This document shows positions 18,012 to 27,523 of a stretch of 64,000 nt of DNA, piece after piece. A program made the position numbers and the translations under genes. The DNA is taken from contig NZ_HG322949.1 in NCBI RefSeq assembly GCF_000723165.1, forward strand, positions 2,135,639 to 2,199,638, given 5' to 3'. Every line of letters begins with the position of its first letter. Within the stretch, counting starts at the first letter, position 1. This stretch comes from Janthinobacterium agaricidamnosum NBRC 102515 = DSM 9628 (GTDB lineage Bacteria > Pseudomonadota > Gammaproteobacteria > Burkholderiales > Burkholderiaceae_D). The notes under the pieces were generated by a model. The model did no database searches, was not told the DNA's origin, and saw only the letters and a list, made by a program, of their open reading frames with translations.

Positions 18012-20873
18012 TTAGAAGAACTTGTATTCCGCCGTCAGGCGCAGGCTGCGGCCGCGCACGTCGTCGGTATTTTGCGGAATGATGCCGCTGCCTTCGCGAG
18101 CGAACTCCTTCAAGTCCAGCGGCGGCCGGCGGTTCAGCACATTGCGCACAAAGGCCGACAGCGTCAGGTTCTTGATGCCGGTGTAGCTGAAGTTGTAATC
18201 GAAGCGGATGGTCGAGCCGACGTCGCAGTCGGCGCGGGTCCAGCCACGGTTTTCGACGCAACCGGCGACGCTGTAGCCATCATCGAAATAATCGCCCTGC
18301 AAGCTTGTCGGGCTGCTGTAAGTCAGCCGCAAGCCATTGGTATAACTGCCCGATTGCAGCGACGCGCCGATATTGGCCACGGTCTTGGGCGTCGCATACT
18401 GGCCGGCCAGGTTGTCGCCGTACTGGCCGCTGCCCAGCGTGCTGGCGAAATTGCGCAATTCCAGCAGGTAGGTGGCGTTGCCGCTCAGCGTCAAGCGGCC
18501 CAGGCCGGTGTTCACCCGGCCTGACGCACCCACGTCGATGCCGCTGACCTTGGTTTTCGAGACGTTTTCAAACATGCCGAAGGTCGACGACAGCGGGCCT
18601 TGCGTGACGCCGTACTGGGCTTGCTCGGCCGGCGTAAAGGTGCGGTCTTGTGTCAATGGCAAGCGATTGACGGTGCCTGGCGCCAGCGACGATTCAGCGG
18701 CCAGCAACTCGGCGGTCGACTTGATGCCGATTTCATTGCGGCGCTCGATATACCAGTAGTCGAGCGACAGGTTGTAGCCCTTGACCGGTTCCAGTACCAA
18801 CCCGACGGTGGCGCTGCGCGAAGTTTCCGGTTTCAGGTTCGGATTGTTGACCACGCTGCTGGCGACGCCGGTCGAACATTCGTTGATATACACCGAGTCT
18901 GCGCGGGCCAGCAATAATTGCTTGTTCGGATCGTTGGCCGGCAACGCGTTGGAGGCGGCGGTCAGCGCATCGGCCAGCGCCTGGGCTTGCGGGCAGCGCC
19001 GCGGATCGTCGACGCCATTGTCGAAGGCGAACTTGCTCGATTGCGCGCTTTCGGTCAGGTTGGGTGCGCGGAAACCGGATTCCAGCGTGGCGCGCAGCAA
19101 GAGTTCCTTGCTGGCTTCGTAGCGCAGCGCCAGTTTCGGTGAAAAATGCGCGGCGAAATCGGGATATTTATCGGCCCGCACGGCTGCCTGCAGATCCAGC
19201 TTGCTGGTCAGCGGGAAATTCAATTCGCTGAACAGCGCCACCGTATTGCGCGACGCATCGGCGCTCGATGCGCCATTGCTGACGATGTCGCCGGCTTGCA
19301 GGTTGGCGGTCGGCGTGATCTTGAAACTTTCGTGGCGGATATCGCCGCCGACCGCCAGCGAGACCGGCCGGCCTTGATAACTGGCGATCTCGCCGCTGAT
19401 TTTGCCGTCCAGGAAGACCTGGGTAATCTTGCCGTCGTAACCGTTTTCGGGGAACAAGGTGTTCAGCACCGCATCGCTGTTTTTCTGGCCGATCTTGTAG
19501 TCGCGGTTGAAAAACAGCGGGTCATCTTGCGATGGATCGTAATTGCCGATCACTTGCTTGAAACCGCTGTCGCTGATGGCGCCGCGGCTGCGGTCGGTGG
19601 TCTTGCTGCCCATCACGCCGATCGCCGTTTCCCAGTCGTATTTATCCCAGGTGCCGCGCAAGCCGGTCAGCGCGCGGTACTGGGTGCTGTCCGATTTGCG
19701 GTAGGCCGGCGAATCGGCGAAACGGTAGCGCAGCGGCGCTTCGTCGCCGGTCTGATTGAGCGGATGATTGGCGGGCAGGTAACGCGACGTGTAGGTTTTT
19801 GCCTGGCCGGTGCGCGGATCGCCCCATACCGCATCGGCGCCTTCCGAATCGTAGATGCTGAAGCCGCTGGTGTAATCGGTCTTGGTATTCGAAAATAACA
19901 CTTCTGAAAAGGATTGCACCTTGTCGCTGATATTTATGGTGCCCGACAACAGGAAGTTCAGCCGCTTGGCTTCCGGAATGGCCTCGAAGCGGCTGTAGCG
20001 GTCGAATACGCACAGGCCGCCGGCGTTCAGCGTCGGGCAGCCGGCGATCGGACCCTGGCCGATGATGTTGCCCGGATAGCTGTAGGTCGATGGCGAGCCG
20101 CGCTTGCCGAACATCAGGCCGCTGTTATCGGCCACGGCGCTGAATTTCTTGCCGTAATCGGGATTGATGTCGTCGACCACGCTGCGCCACATGACGTTGC
20201 CACGTTGAAATACTTCCAGGTTGGCCAGCACATTGTAGCGATCCTTGTCCAGGTCGCCGAAGCCGCCGGTGATGCTGGCGGTGCTGGTATGGAATGGGGA
20301 GTGCTTGAGCGACTGGTCGCGGCTGGCGCGCGCCTGCAAGCCCTGGTAGTTAGTGCGGGTAATAATATTAATGACGCCGGCCACCGCATCGGAACCATAG
20401 ATCGCCGAGCCGCCGCTGCGCAAGACTTCGATGCGGTCGATCGCGTCCAGCGGCAGCGAATCCAGGTTGGTGAATACTTCATTGTAGTCGGCCAGCGCAT
20501 ACGGTGCGACACGGCGCGAATTGAGCAGCACCAGCGTCGATTGTTTGCCGAGGTTGCGCAAGTTGACCGACGAGGCGCCGCCGGCGAAGGAGTTGCTGCC
20601 GTTGGTGTCGGACAGGCTGCCGCTGGTCGACGAGGTCAGCGTGTCCAGCACTTCCTTGACCGAATTGACGCCGAGGCGCTGGATTTCATCGCGCTTGATG
20701 ATCTGAATCGGCACCGCTGTTTCAGCTTCGATCTGCTTGATGTTGGAACCGGTGATGACCACTTTTTGCATCGGCTTGCTGTCGTCCGTTTCCTGCGCCA
20801 GTACCACCTGCGAGGAAACCAGGGTCAAGGCGACCGCGATGACGCTGGTTTTCAAGGCTATTGCTTTTTTCAA
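18012..20873 (-). CDS. TonB-dependent receptor
   Basis: A 953-residue outer-membrane receptor. A signal peptide (MKKAIALKTSVIAVALTLVS, cleavage near VLAQ-E) is followed by a TonB-box-like MQKVVITGS, a plug domain (about 45-160; SVNLRNLGKQSTLVLLNSRR, GGSAIYGSDAVAGVINIIT) and a long beta-barrel ending in a C-terminal Phe (AEYKFF). The length and style match the large receptors that Oxalobacteraceae and xanthomonads use for oligosaccharides or peptides rather than classical siderophore receptors; the substrate is unknown. It is divergent from a second, unrelated-looking receptor gene. The 241-bp space between them is AT-rich. Confidence 0.9.
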   Translation of the reverse strand: MKKAIALKTSVIAVALTLVSSQVVLAQETDDSKPMQKVVITGSNIKQIEAETAVPIQIIKRDEIQRLGVNSVKEVLDTLTSSTSGSLSDTNGSNSFAGGASSVNLRNLGKQSTLVLLNSRRVAPYALADYNEVFTNLDSLPLDAIDRIEVLRSGGSAIYGSDAVAGVINIITRTNYQGLQARASRDQSLKHSPFHTSTASITGGFGDLDKDRYNVLANLEVFQRGNVMWRSVVDDINPDYGKKFSAVADNSGLMFGKRGSPSTYSYPGNIIGQGPIAGCPTLNAGGLCVFDRYSRFEAIPEAKRLNFLLSGTINISDKVQSFSEVLFSNTKTDYTSGFSIYDSEGADAVWGDPRTGQAKTYTSRYLPANHPLNQTGDEAPLRYRFADSPAYRKSDSTQYRALTGLRGTWDKYDWETAIGVMGSKTTDRSRGAISDSGFKQVIGNYDPSQDDPLFFNRDYKIGQKNSDAVLNTLFPENGYDGKITQVFLDGKISGEIASYQGRPVSLAVGGDIRHESFKITPTANLQAGDIVSNGASSADASRNTVALFSELNFPLTSKLDLQAAVRADKYPDFAAHFSPKLALRYEASKELLLRATLESGFRAPNLTESAQSSKFAFDNGVDDPRRCPQAQALADALTAASNALPANDPNKQLLLARADSVYINECSTGVASSVVNNPNLKPETSRSATVGLVLEPVKGYNLSLDYWYIERRNEIGIKSTAELLAAESSLAPGTVNRLPLTQDRTFTPAEQAQYGVTQGPLSSTFGMFENVSKTKVSGIDVGASGRVNTGLGRLTLSGNATYLLELRNFASTLGSGQYGDNLAGQYATPKTVANIGASLQSGSYTNGLRLTYSSPTSLQGDYFDDGYSVAGCVENRGWTRADCDVGSTIRFDYNFSYTGIKNLTLSAFVRNVLNRRPPLDLKEFAREGSGIIPQNTDDVRGRSLRLTAEYKFF

Positions 20874-21114
20874 AATTCTCTCCCGTTATATAGGTATCGA
20901 TAACTCTGATAAAGTTGTCATATAAAAATCAATGTCTTTTTTGTAAAAGATCATTTTTATTATAGTTACGTCGATGTTTTTAATGCATGAATTCGTTTGA
21001 ATCCGGCTTGCCGGCCAAAAAAAACAGCGTATTTGTTGTAATTTTGCGATGCATATCCTTTACACTGCGGCACCATTTCATTTTCTGGCCCCTGTGCTGC
21101 CTCCGTTCCTGACC

Positions 21115-23352
21115 ATGCATCATCGATATTTACCTTTTCAGCTGACGTTGGCCGGCGCCGTTTTGCTGACCGCTCCAGCACAAGCCCAGCAAGTTCAGCA
21201 AGCCCGGCCTGCCGCGCCGGCGGATCAGGAAATCAAGGCGGAGCCGTCGGCCCACGAAAAAACGCCCGAGCCGGCAGTACAGTCGGTTGAAGTGAAGGGT
21301 GCGCTGGCCAGCTATGATCCGCGCCGCGACGATACCGCCAGCAAGATCGTGGTCAACAGCGAAGAGATCCAGAAGTATGGCGACACCTCGATCATGGATG
21401 TGTTCAAGCGCTTGCCGGGCATTACCGTCAGCGGCGCGGCCGGGCGCAGCGGCGGCGAAGTGCGCATGCGCGGCCTGGGCAGCGGTTATACCCAGATCCT
21501 GCTGAACGGCGAACGCGCGCCGGCCGGCTTTTCGCTCGACTCGCTGTCGCCCGACGTGATCGAACGGATCGAAATCCTGCGCGCCGCCAGCGCCGAATTC
21601 AGCACCCAGTCGATCGCCGGCACCATCAATGTGGTGCTCAAGAAAGCCGTCAAGACGGCCCAGCGCGAGCTCAAGGCCAGCGTGGCCGACGGCAGGAATG
21701 GCGCATCGGGATCGCTGAGCTTGCAACTCTCGGATCGCCACGGCGATTTCTCGTACTCGATGTCGGGAAGTTATTACAACGGCAATTACCGCTACGATGC
21801 ACCATACGATGAAAACGGCCTGGATGCACTGGGGACGCCGAATCTGTTGCGTTACAATCAAGGCTACAGCTCCGGCCGCTATGAAGGCGTCAACCTGGCG
21901 CCGCGCCTGAACTGGACCTTGAAGGGCGGCGATACGCTGACCGCGCAGTTTTTCATCAACGCCGGACGATCCGGCAATGATAGCGTGAGCGAAGCCGACA
22001 CCGTGCTGGGCCTGCGGCCGGTCTACGATGTGAGCGTCAATAATTTTACGTCGCACAATGCGTTTGGGCGCGGCGACCTGACCTGGGTGCATAAGATGGC
22101 GGCCGGCGCCAAGCTGGAATTGAAGGTGGGTGTCAATGGCGACCGCAATACCAGCGACAACCGGCAAACCGGCGCCAGCCAGGGAGCAGGTTTGTTGCTC
22201 AACAGCAGCGTGGCGACGGTGGGCAGCGGCCGTGGCGTCAGTTCGACCGGGAAATATTCGACGCCGCTGTTCGACGGCCATGCGCTGTCGGCCGGCTGGG
22301 ATGGCGCGTATGGCACGCGCGACGATGAACGGCGCCAGCGCGACGTCGATTTGCCGGGCAGCCATCCGGTCAACAGCGACGAAGGTTTTGACGCGGCCAT
22401 CAGCCGGCTGGCCGTGTACGGCCAGGATGAATGGACCATCAACCAGCGCTGGTCGCTGTATGCAGGCTTGCGCTGGGAAGGGGTGCAAACGCGCAGCGCC
22501 GGCGACACTTTCGAGGCGGTCAGCCAGCGCAGCAGCGTCTGGAGTCCGTTGCTGCAAACCTTGTGGAAATTGCCGGATAGTAAAGGCGATCAGCTGCGCT
22601 TCGCGCTGACGCGCACCTACAAGGCGCCGTCGGCGTCCAACCTGATCCCGCGCCGCTTCACGTCGACCAACAATAGCCAGACCGATCCCGACCGCCAGGG
22701 CAATCCGGAGCTGAAGCCGGAACTGGCGCTGGGACTGGACGCGTCGTTCGACCATTATTGGGCCGAAGGCGCTCTGCTGAGCGCCAGCGCATCGATGCGC
22801 CGCATCGACGGCTACACCCGGCAAGGCTTGCTGTTGCTGGATCAGCGCTGGGTCTCGACTCCGGTCAACGATGGCCGCGCGACCACCCGCAGCATCGAGC
22901 TGGAAGCCAAGTTCCCGCTGCGCACTGTCATGCATCATGCGCCGGCCATCGATCTGCGCGCCAGCCTGAGCCGGAACTGGTCGCGGGTCGAAGCGGTGCC
23001 GGGGCCGGACAACCGGCTCGACCAGCAAACCCCGTTCAGCGGCAACCTCGGCATCGACTATAAAAGCGCCGGCGGTTCCTTGTCGGCCGGCGCCAGCTTC
23101 AGCTACCGGAACGGCGGTGCGGTGCGCATCACGGAAAACCAGCGCAGCTGGAGCACGCCGCGGCGCGACCTGGAAGTGTATGGGGTGTGGAAGTTCGATC
23201 CGAAAAACCAGCTGCGCATCGCCGTGTCGAACTTGCTGGCGCAGGATTATGCGTCGGACAGCAGTTACACCGATGCCAGCGGCACGCTGCGGCGCCACAG
23301 CGTGTCGCCAGGCTCGGCGCAGGTGCGCGCGACCATGGAAATGAAGTTCTGA
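21115..23352 (+). CDS. TonB-dependent receptor
   Basis: A 745-residue receptor. The ATG at 21115 begins a signal peptide (HHRYLPFQLTLAGAVLL, cleavage near APAQA-Q), so the frame open from 21049 is not used. A proline/glutamate-rich linker precedes a TonB-box-like SVEVKGALAS, then the plug (about 85-200; FKRLPGITVSG, VRMRGLGSGYTQILLNGER, STQSIAGTINVVLKK) and a barrel ending in Phe (ATMEMKF). The C-terminal barrel contains a typical NPELKPELALGLD segment. Substrate unknown. It is divergent from the receptor at 18012-20873. Confidence 0.89.
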   Translation: MHHRYLPFQLTLAGAVLLTAPAQAQQVQQARPAAPADQEIKAEPSAHEKTPEPAVQSVEVKGALASYDPRRDDTASKIVVNSEEIQKYGDTSIMDVFKRLPGITVSGAAGRSGGEVRMRGLGSGYTQILLNGERAPAGFSLDSLSPDVIERIEILRAASAEFSTQSIAGTINVVLKKAVKTAQRELKASVADGRNGASGSLSLQLSDRHGDFSYSMSGSYYNGNYRYDAPYDENGLDALGTPNLLRYNQGYSSGRYEGVNLAPRLNWTLKGGDTLTAQFFINAGRSGNDSVSEADTVLGLRPVYDVSVNNFTSHNAFGRGDLTWVHKMAAGAKLELKVGVNGDRNTSDNRQTGASQGAGLLLNSSVATVGSGRGVSSTGKYSTPLFDGHALSAGWDGAYGTRDDERRQRDVDLPGSHPVNSDEGFDAAISRLAVYGQDEWTINQRWSLYAGLRWEGVQTRSAGDTFEAVSQRSSVWSPLLQTLWKLPDSKGDQLRFALTRTYKAPSASNLIPRRFTSTNNSQTDPDRQGNPELKPELALGLDASFDHYWAEGALLSASASMRRIDGYTRQGLLLLDQRWVSTPVNDGRATTRSIELEAKFPLRTVMHHAPAIDLRASLSRNWSRVEAVPGPDNRLDQQTPFSGNLGIDYKSAGGSLSAGASFSYRNGGAVRITENQRSWSTPRRDLEVYGVWKFDPKNQLRIAVSNLLAQDYASDSSYTDASGTLRRHSVSPGSAQVRATMEMKF

Positions 23353-23378
23353 TCCGGCACGCGATGCACCGCATGGCC

Positions 23379-23384
23379 TATAAT
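23379..23384 (+). promoter_or_regulatory. Candidate -10 box for the DEAD-box helicase gene
   Basis: A perfect TATAAT lies 86 bp upstream of the helicase start, in otherwise GC-rich DNA. No convincing -35 hexamer stands at 17-bp spacing, so this is a candidate only. Confidence 0.35.
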
Positions 23385-23469
23385 CGCGGCTGTCGGGCGG
23401 TGCGCCGTTGGCGTGTCGCGACGATCTGTTGATTACCGTAATTTTTTGCCTGCAAGGTTGTAGCTATCC

Positions 23470-24711
23470 ATGACGTTTCTTTCCCTCGGCTTGATCGACC
23501 CACTCATCCGTACCCTTGACGAACTGGGGTATGCCAAGCCGACGCCGGTGCAGGCCAAGGCGATTCCCGCCGTGCTGGCCAGGCGCGACGTGATGGCCGC
23601 GGCCCAGACCGGCACCGGCAAGACCGCCGGTTTTGCCGTGCCGCTGTTGCAGCGGCTGACCATGGAAGGCCCGCAAGTGGCCGCCAATTCGGTGCGCGTG
23701 CTGGTGCTGGTGCCGACCCGCGAACTGGCCGAGCAAGTCTATGAAAGCTTCCGCACCTATGGTGGTAACTTGCCGCTGCGCAGTTTTGTCGCGTATGGCG
23801 GGGTCGCCATCGAACCGCAGTTGAACAAATTGCGCAAGGGCCTGGACGTGCTGGTGGCGACGCCGGGCCGCTTGCTCGACTTGCACGGGCAGGGCGCCGT
23901 CCGATTCGAGCAATTGCAGACGCTGGTGCTGGACGAGGCCGACCGCATGCTGGACCTGGGTTTTGCCGGCGAGCTGGAGCGCATCGTCGCGGCCTTGCCG
24001 AAGCAGCGCCAGACCTTGCTGTTTTCGGCCACGTTTTCGGAGGCGATCCGCAGCATGGCCGGGCAGTTGCTGCACGATCCGCTGAGCATCGAGGTGAGCC
24101 CGCGCAACAGCACGGTGAAAAGCGTCAAGCAATCGATGATGCCGTGCGATAAAAAACGCAAGCCGGAACTGTTTTGCCACCTGCTCAAGAAAAAACGCTG
24201 GGGCCAGGTGCTGGTGTTCGTCAAGACCCGCAAGGGCGTCGAACAATTGGTCGCCACTTTGCTGCAGCAGGGCATACGCGCCGATTCGATTCATGGCGAC
24301 AAGACCCAGCCGAACCGCTTGCGCGCGCTGGCCCGTTTCAAGGCAGCCGAAGTGCAAGTGCTGGTGGCCACCGATGTGGCGGCGCGCGGCCTGGATATCG
24401 AACAGTTGCCGTTAGTGGTCAACTTCGACTTGCCGACCGTGGCCGAAGACTATATCCACCGCATCGGCCGCACCGGCCGCGCCGGCGCCACCGGCGAGGC
24501 GATTTCGCTGGTGTGCGCCGATGAAGTCGATTTATTGTCGGCGGTCGAAGCGCTGACACGGCAAAGTTTGCGCCGCGTGGAAGAGGCCGGTTTTGAAGCC
24601 GAGCACCGGGTGCCGGTCACCGGCCCCGGCGGCGCGGTGCAGAAAAAACCGGTCAAGTTGCTGACGCCGAAAGCGGCCGAGCGCGCGTCGAAGCGGCGCT
24701 TTTACAAATAA
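23470..24711 (+). CDS. DEAD-box ATP-dependent RNA helicase, RhlE-like
   Basis: A 413-residue RNA helicase with all core motifs in order: the Q motif (PTPVQAKAIPAVL), motif I AAQTGTGKT, PTRELAEQVY, TPGRLLDL, DEAD as VLDEADRMLDLGF, SATF, then TDVAARGLDIEQL and HRIGRTGRAG. The C-terminal tail is short and basic (KAAERASKRRFYK). It probably remodels rRNA or mRNA structure in the cytoplasm. The tail is too short to tell RhlE from related paralogues with certainty. It is followed by a LON-domain gene 58 bp downstream. Confidence 0.92.
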   Translation: MTFLSLGLIDPLIRTLDELGYAKPTPVQAKAIPAVLARRDVMAAAQTGTGKTAGFAVPLLQRLTMEGPQVAANSVRVLVLVPTRELAEQVYESFRTYGGNLPLRSFVAYGGVAIEPQLNKLRKGLDVLVATPGRLLDLHGQGAVRFEQLQTLVLDEADRMLDLGFAGELERIVAALPKQRQTLLFSATFSEAIRSMAGQLLHDPLSIEVSPRNSTVKSVKQSMMPCDKKRKPELFCHLLKKKRWGQVLVFVKTRKGVEQLVATLLQQGIRADSIHGDKTQPNRLRALARFKAAEVQVLVATDVAARGLDIEQLPLVVNFDLPTVAEDYIHRIGRTGRAGATGEAISLVCADEVDLLSAVEALTRQSLRRVEEAGFEAEHRVPVTGPGGAVQKKPVKLLTPKAAERASKRRFYK

Positions 24712-24769
24712 ATCCGCCGCGCCGCTGTCCGTGTGCGGCAGGATGGCCCGGTTTATGCCATGATGGCGC

Positions 24770-25384
24770 ATGGCTACCATACCGTTGTTCCCGCTCAATA
24801 CCGTCCTGTTCCCGGATGGCTATCTGCCGTTGCAGATATTCGAAGTGCGTTATTTGAATATGGTGCAGAAATGCATCGCCGACGGCCAGCCTTTTGGCGT
24901 CGTGTCTTTGCTGGACGGAACCGAAGTACGCAAGCCGGGCATGCACGATACCTTGGCCGAAGTGGGGACGCTGGCGCAGATCGTCGACTGGTCGGCGCCG
25001 CTGGCCGGCTTGCTGCAAATTAAATGCAGCGGCAGCGGGCGCTTCCGGATCTTGTCCAGTGAACAGCTCAAGCATGGCTTGTGGATGGGGCAGGTGGAAA
25101 TGCTGGACGACGACAAGGCGGTGCCGATCCCGCCCGACCAGGAAAACGTCGCCAACGCGCTCGGCGCCCTGATCCGCACCTTGCAGGAAGAGCATATCCC
25201 GGCCGACCAAATGCCGATGATGCCGCCATTCCGGCTCGACGAATGCGGCTGGGTGGCGAACCGCTGGTGCGAATTATTGTCGCTCGACCTGGCGCAAAAA
25301 CAACGCTTGCTGGCCCAGCAAAACCCGATGCTGCGGCTGGAACTGATCCAGGACGTGCTGTCCGATAATGGCTTGCTGGATTAA
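24770..25384 (+). CDS. LON peptidase substrate-binding domain-containing protein
   Basis: A 204-residue protein consisting of the Lon N-terminal substrate-binding domain only; IPLFPLNTVLFPDGYLPLQIFEVRYLNMVQ at the start is diagnostic. The ATPase and protease domains are absent, as usual for this stand-alone family (YcaC/Slr-like proteins of unknown role). The C-terminal part ends LELIQDVLSDNGLLD. It is cotranscribed or closely spaced with the upstream helicase, and a strong terminator follows. Confidence 0.9.
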   Translation: MATIPLFPLNTVLFPDGYLPLQIFEVRYLNMVQKCIADGQPFGVVSLLDGTEVRKPGMHDTLAEVGTLAQIVDWSAPLAGLLQIKCSGSGRFRILSSEQLKHGLWMGQVEMLDDDKAVPIPPDQENVANALGALIRTLQEEHIPADQMPMMPPFRLDECGWVANRWCELLSLDLAQKQRLLAQQNPMLRLELIQDVLSDNGLLD

Positions 25385-25428
25385 GAAGCTATCCCGATAG
25401 ACGCTAAAAATGGTATCGGATCAACGCA

Positions 25429-25458
25429 AGCCCCGCTGAGAAATCAGCGGGGCTTTTT
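25429..25458 (+). terminator. Rho-independent terminator after the LON-domain gene
   Basis: AGCCCCGCTGA (25429-25439), a GAAA loop and TCAGCGGGGCT (25444-25454) form an 11-bp stem followed by five Ts. It ends the helicase/LON transcription unit. Confidence 0.92.
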
Positions 25459-25508
25459 CATTACCAATTCATTACAAATCCGGTTTGCTGAAAAATAGAT
25501 TTCCTTTG

Positions 25509-25550
25509 TAATGTAAAGTGCTTTTGGGCAATTTTTAAAACCTGGTGACC
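25509..25550 (+). promoter_or_regulatory. Conserved block upstream of the first PL7-like gene
   Basis: This 42-bp segment aligns without gaps to 26558-26599 upstream of the second copy, with about 32 of 42 positions identical, including the cores GGCAATTTTT and GGTGACC. It lies 86 bp before the start codon. It is either a shared promoter/operator or simply the residue of the duplication. Confidence 0.4.
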
Positions 25551-25635
25551 CGCCCATCTCGTCAGATTGGATGCATGAGTTTGTATTCAGTTGTTCCGTG
25601 CTGTCTTGACGCCCTCATAAAAACAAGGAAAAAAA

Positions 25636-26433
25636 ATGCAAAATAGAATCATCGCGAGTCTGCTCAGTACCGTGCTTGCCGGCATGCTTGCTGCCTGCGG
25701 CGGTGCCGGCGCGCATTCGAACGGGCAAGCGCTGGCCAGTGCCGTATCGGCCCTGCAAACCTTGAATCCCGCGCAGCCGCCCGGGTCGAATTTCAACCTG
25801 GCGCCGTTTACGCTGCAATTGCCGACCGGTTCGGCCGGCAAGGTCGACACCGTCAACGGTTCCAGTCTTGCCGCCGGTTATACGAATCCATATTATTTTT
25901 ATACCGATAGCGTGGACGGCGCGATGGTGATGATGGACCCGACCCAGGGCCGGACCACGTCCGGCTCGTTGCATGCGCGGACGGAAATGCGTGAAAATGC
26001 GATCTGGAGCAGCAACGGCAGCAACAAGCTGGATGCGACGGTGGCGGTGACCAAGGTGCCGGGCAAAACCACGATCGGCCAGATTTTCCAGGGGACCGGA
26101 CCGAGCAAGCCACTGTGCGAATTGCAAGTCACGTCTGGCGGTGCGGTGAATCTTTTGCTTGAGGATAGCAATCAAGGCGGCAGCGCGAAGGTCTATCCGA
26201 TCACCAGCGTGCCCGTGGGAACCCTCTTCAATTATGAGCTGGGCCTGACCGGTTCCACCATCAGCGTCACGGTCAACGATACGGTCAAGACTTTTACGAT
26301 GGATTCCAGTTTTAATGGGGAAAGTTTTTACTTCAAGGCTGGCGACTACGATCAAACCGCCGTCTCCGGTACGCCGTTGACGACACCCGGCACCATCGTC
26401 AAATTTTATGCATTGACGCTGACGCACCAGTAA
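25636..26433 (+). CDS. PL7-like polysaccharide lyase (alginate lyase-2 fold), lipoprotein; first tandem copy
   Basis: A 265-residue secreted lipoprotein. The signal peptide ends in the lipobox LAAC with Cys21. The rest is a beta-jelly-roll lyase of the alginate-lyase-2 type: RTEMRE at 115-120 and YFKAGDYDQ at 232-240 match PL7 active-site motifs. The third PL7 motif, normally Q-I/V-H, reads QIF at 149-151, so the usual catalytic His is a Phe. Activity or specificity may therefore differ from alginate lyases. A second copy follows 1070 bp downstream, and a 42-bp upstream block is also shared. It probably acts at the outer membrane on a uronate-containing polysaccharide. Confidence 0.78.
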   Translation: MQNRIIASLLSTVLAGMLAACGGAGAHSNGQALASAVSALQTLNPAQPPGSNFNLAPFTLQLPTGSAGKVDTVNGSSLAAGYTNPYYFYTDSVDGAMVMMDPTQGRTTSGSLHARTEMRENAIWSSNGSNKLDATVAVTKVPGKTTIGQIFQGTGPSKPLCELQVTSGGAVNLLLEDSNQGGSAKVYPITSVPVGTLFNYELGLTGSTISVTVNDTVKTFTMDSSFNGESFYFKAGDYDQTAVSGTPLTTPGTIVKFYALTLTHQ

Positions 26434-26488
26434 CGCCGGCATCGCGCATGTACGCTGCGCAACAACGCAGTGTTGGCCGAGGCAATCG

Positions 26489-26518
26489 AGCCCTGATGAA
26501 GCATCATCAGGGCTTTTT
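26489..26518 (+). terminator. Rho-independent terminator between the two PL7-like genes
   Basis: AGCCCTGATGA (26489-26499), an AGCA loop and TCATCAGGGCT (26504-26514) form an 11-bp stem followed by five Ts. The two lyase genes are therefore probably transcribed separately. Confidence 0.92.
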
Positions 26519-26557
26519 CGTTACAAGTTAAATATTGTTAAAAATGGAATTGCAGAG

Positions 26558-26599
26558 TAGTGTTAAGTGCCTACAGGCAATTTTTTAAAGTCGGTGACC
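26558..26599 (+). promoter_or_regulatory. Conserved block upstream of the second PL7-like gene
   Basis: Counterpart of the block at 25509-25550, 107 bp before the second start codon. Its retention beyond the coding region suggests that the duplicated unit included the promoter. Confidence 0.4.
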
Positions 26600-26705
26600 G
26601 CATATAACCGCATATGCCGCCAGATTTGATACTGCAACCTGTCGCCGTCCGTACTACCAGTCGTCCTTTGCTGTCTTTCAACCATTCATATGAACAGGGA
26701 AAAAA

Positions 26706-27512
26706 ATGCAAAAGAGAATAGTGACGGGTTTGACGAGTACTGTATTGGCAGGCATGTTGTCGGCATGCGGTGGCGGCACTGGCGCTTCTCCAGATACGCA
26801 AATGCTGGCCAACGCCAATGCCGAGGTCGTGACGCAAGCGTTGAGTCCAAGCAAGGCGCCCGGGGCGAATTTTAATCTGGCGCCATTTACGTTGCAGTTG
26901 CCGACCGGTTCGTCCGGCAAGATCGACACCGTCAGCGCTAGCAGTCTGGCGGCCGGCTACACGAATCAATATTATTTCTACACCGATAAATCGGACGGCG
27001 CGATGGTGATGATGGACCCGGCACAGGGCTGGACCACGTCCGGCTCCAGGCATCCGCGCACGGAATTGCGTGAAAATGCGATCTGGAGCACCAAGGGGCG
27101 CAACAAGCTGAATGCGACGGTGGCGGTGACCAAGGTGCCGAAGAATACCGCGATCGCCCAGATCTTCCAGGGTACCGGGCCGAGCAAGCCGCTGTGCGAA
27201 TTGCAGGTGACCTCGGGCGGTCTGGTTCAGTTTTTCCTTGAAGATACTAATCAGGGCGGCAGCGCGAAGACCTATCCCATCATTACCATACCGTTGGGAA
27301 CGCGCTTTAATTATGAGCTGAGCCTGACCGGTTCCACCATTACCGTCACGGTCAATAATACGGTCAGAACCTTCACGATGGATTCCAGTTTTATCGGGAC
27401 AAGTTTTTACTTCAAGGCCGGTAACTACGATCAAAGCGCCGTCGCCGGTCCGCCGTTGACGACGCCCGGCACCGTCGTCAAATTTTATGGATTGACGTTG
27501 ACGCACCAGTAA
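26706..27512 (+). CDS. PL7-like polysaccharide lyase, lipoprotein; second tandem copy
   Basis: A 268-residue paralogue of the preceding gene. The lipobox is LSAC (Cys21), then RTELRE at 118-123, QIF at 152-154 in place of QIH, and a YFKAGNYDQ motif near the C-terminus. The N-terminal linker after the lipobox has diverged most, while the lyase core is strongly conserved, so both copies seem to be under selection. It has its own upstream region and is separated from copy 1 by a terminator. A hairpin follows, before the convergent PL5-like gene. Confidence 0.78.
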   Translation: MQKRIVTGLTSTVLAGMLSACGGGTGASPDTQMLANANAEVVTQALSPSKAPGANFNLAPFTLQLPTGSSGKIDTVSASSLAAGYTNQYYFYTDKSDGAMVMMDPAQGWTTSGSRHPRTELRENAIWSTKGRNKLNATVAVTKVPKNTAIAQIFQGTGPSKPLCELQVTSGGLVQFFLEDTNQGGSAKTYPIITIPLGTRFNYELSLTGSTITVTVNNTVRTFTMDSSFIGTSFYFKAGNYDQSAVAGPPLTTPGTVVKFYGLTLTHQ

Positions 27513-27523
27513 CACCGGCATCT

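Noticed and set aside
21130..23298. A 722-codon antisense frame opposite the second TonB-dependent receptor
   Set aside because: Composition-driven shadow; low-complexity translation and a clear receptor on the other strand.
25385..25402. GAAGCTATCCCGATAG, similar to the MITE end GAGCCTATCCCAGTAG, just after a TAA stop
   Set aside because: Only one degenerate end is visible, with no matching right end or second TAA; it may be a remnant but cannot be supported.
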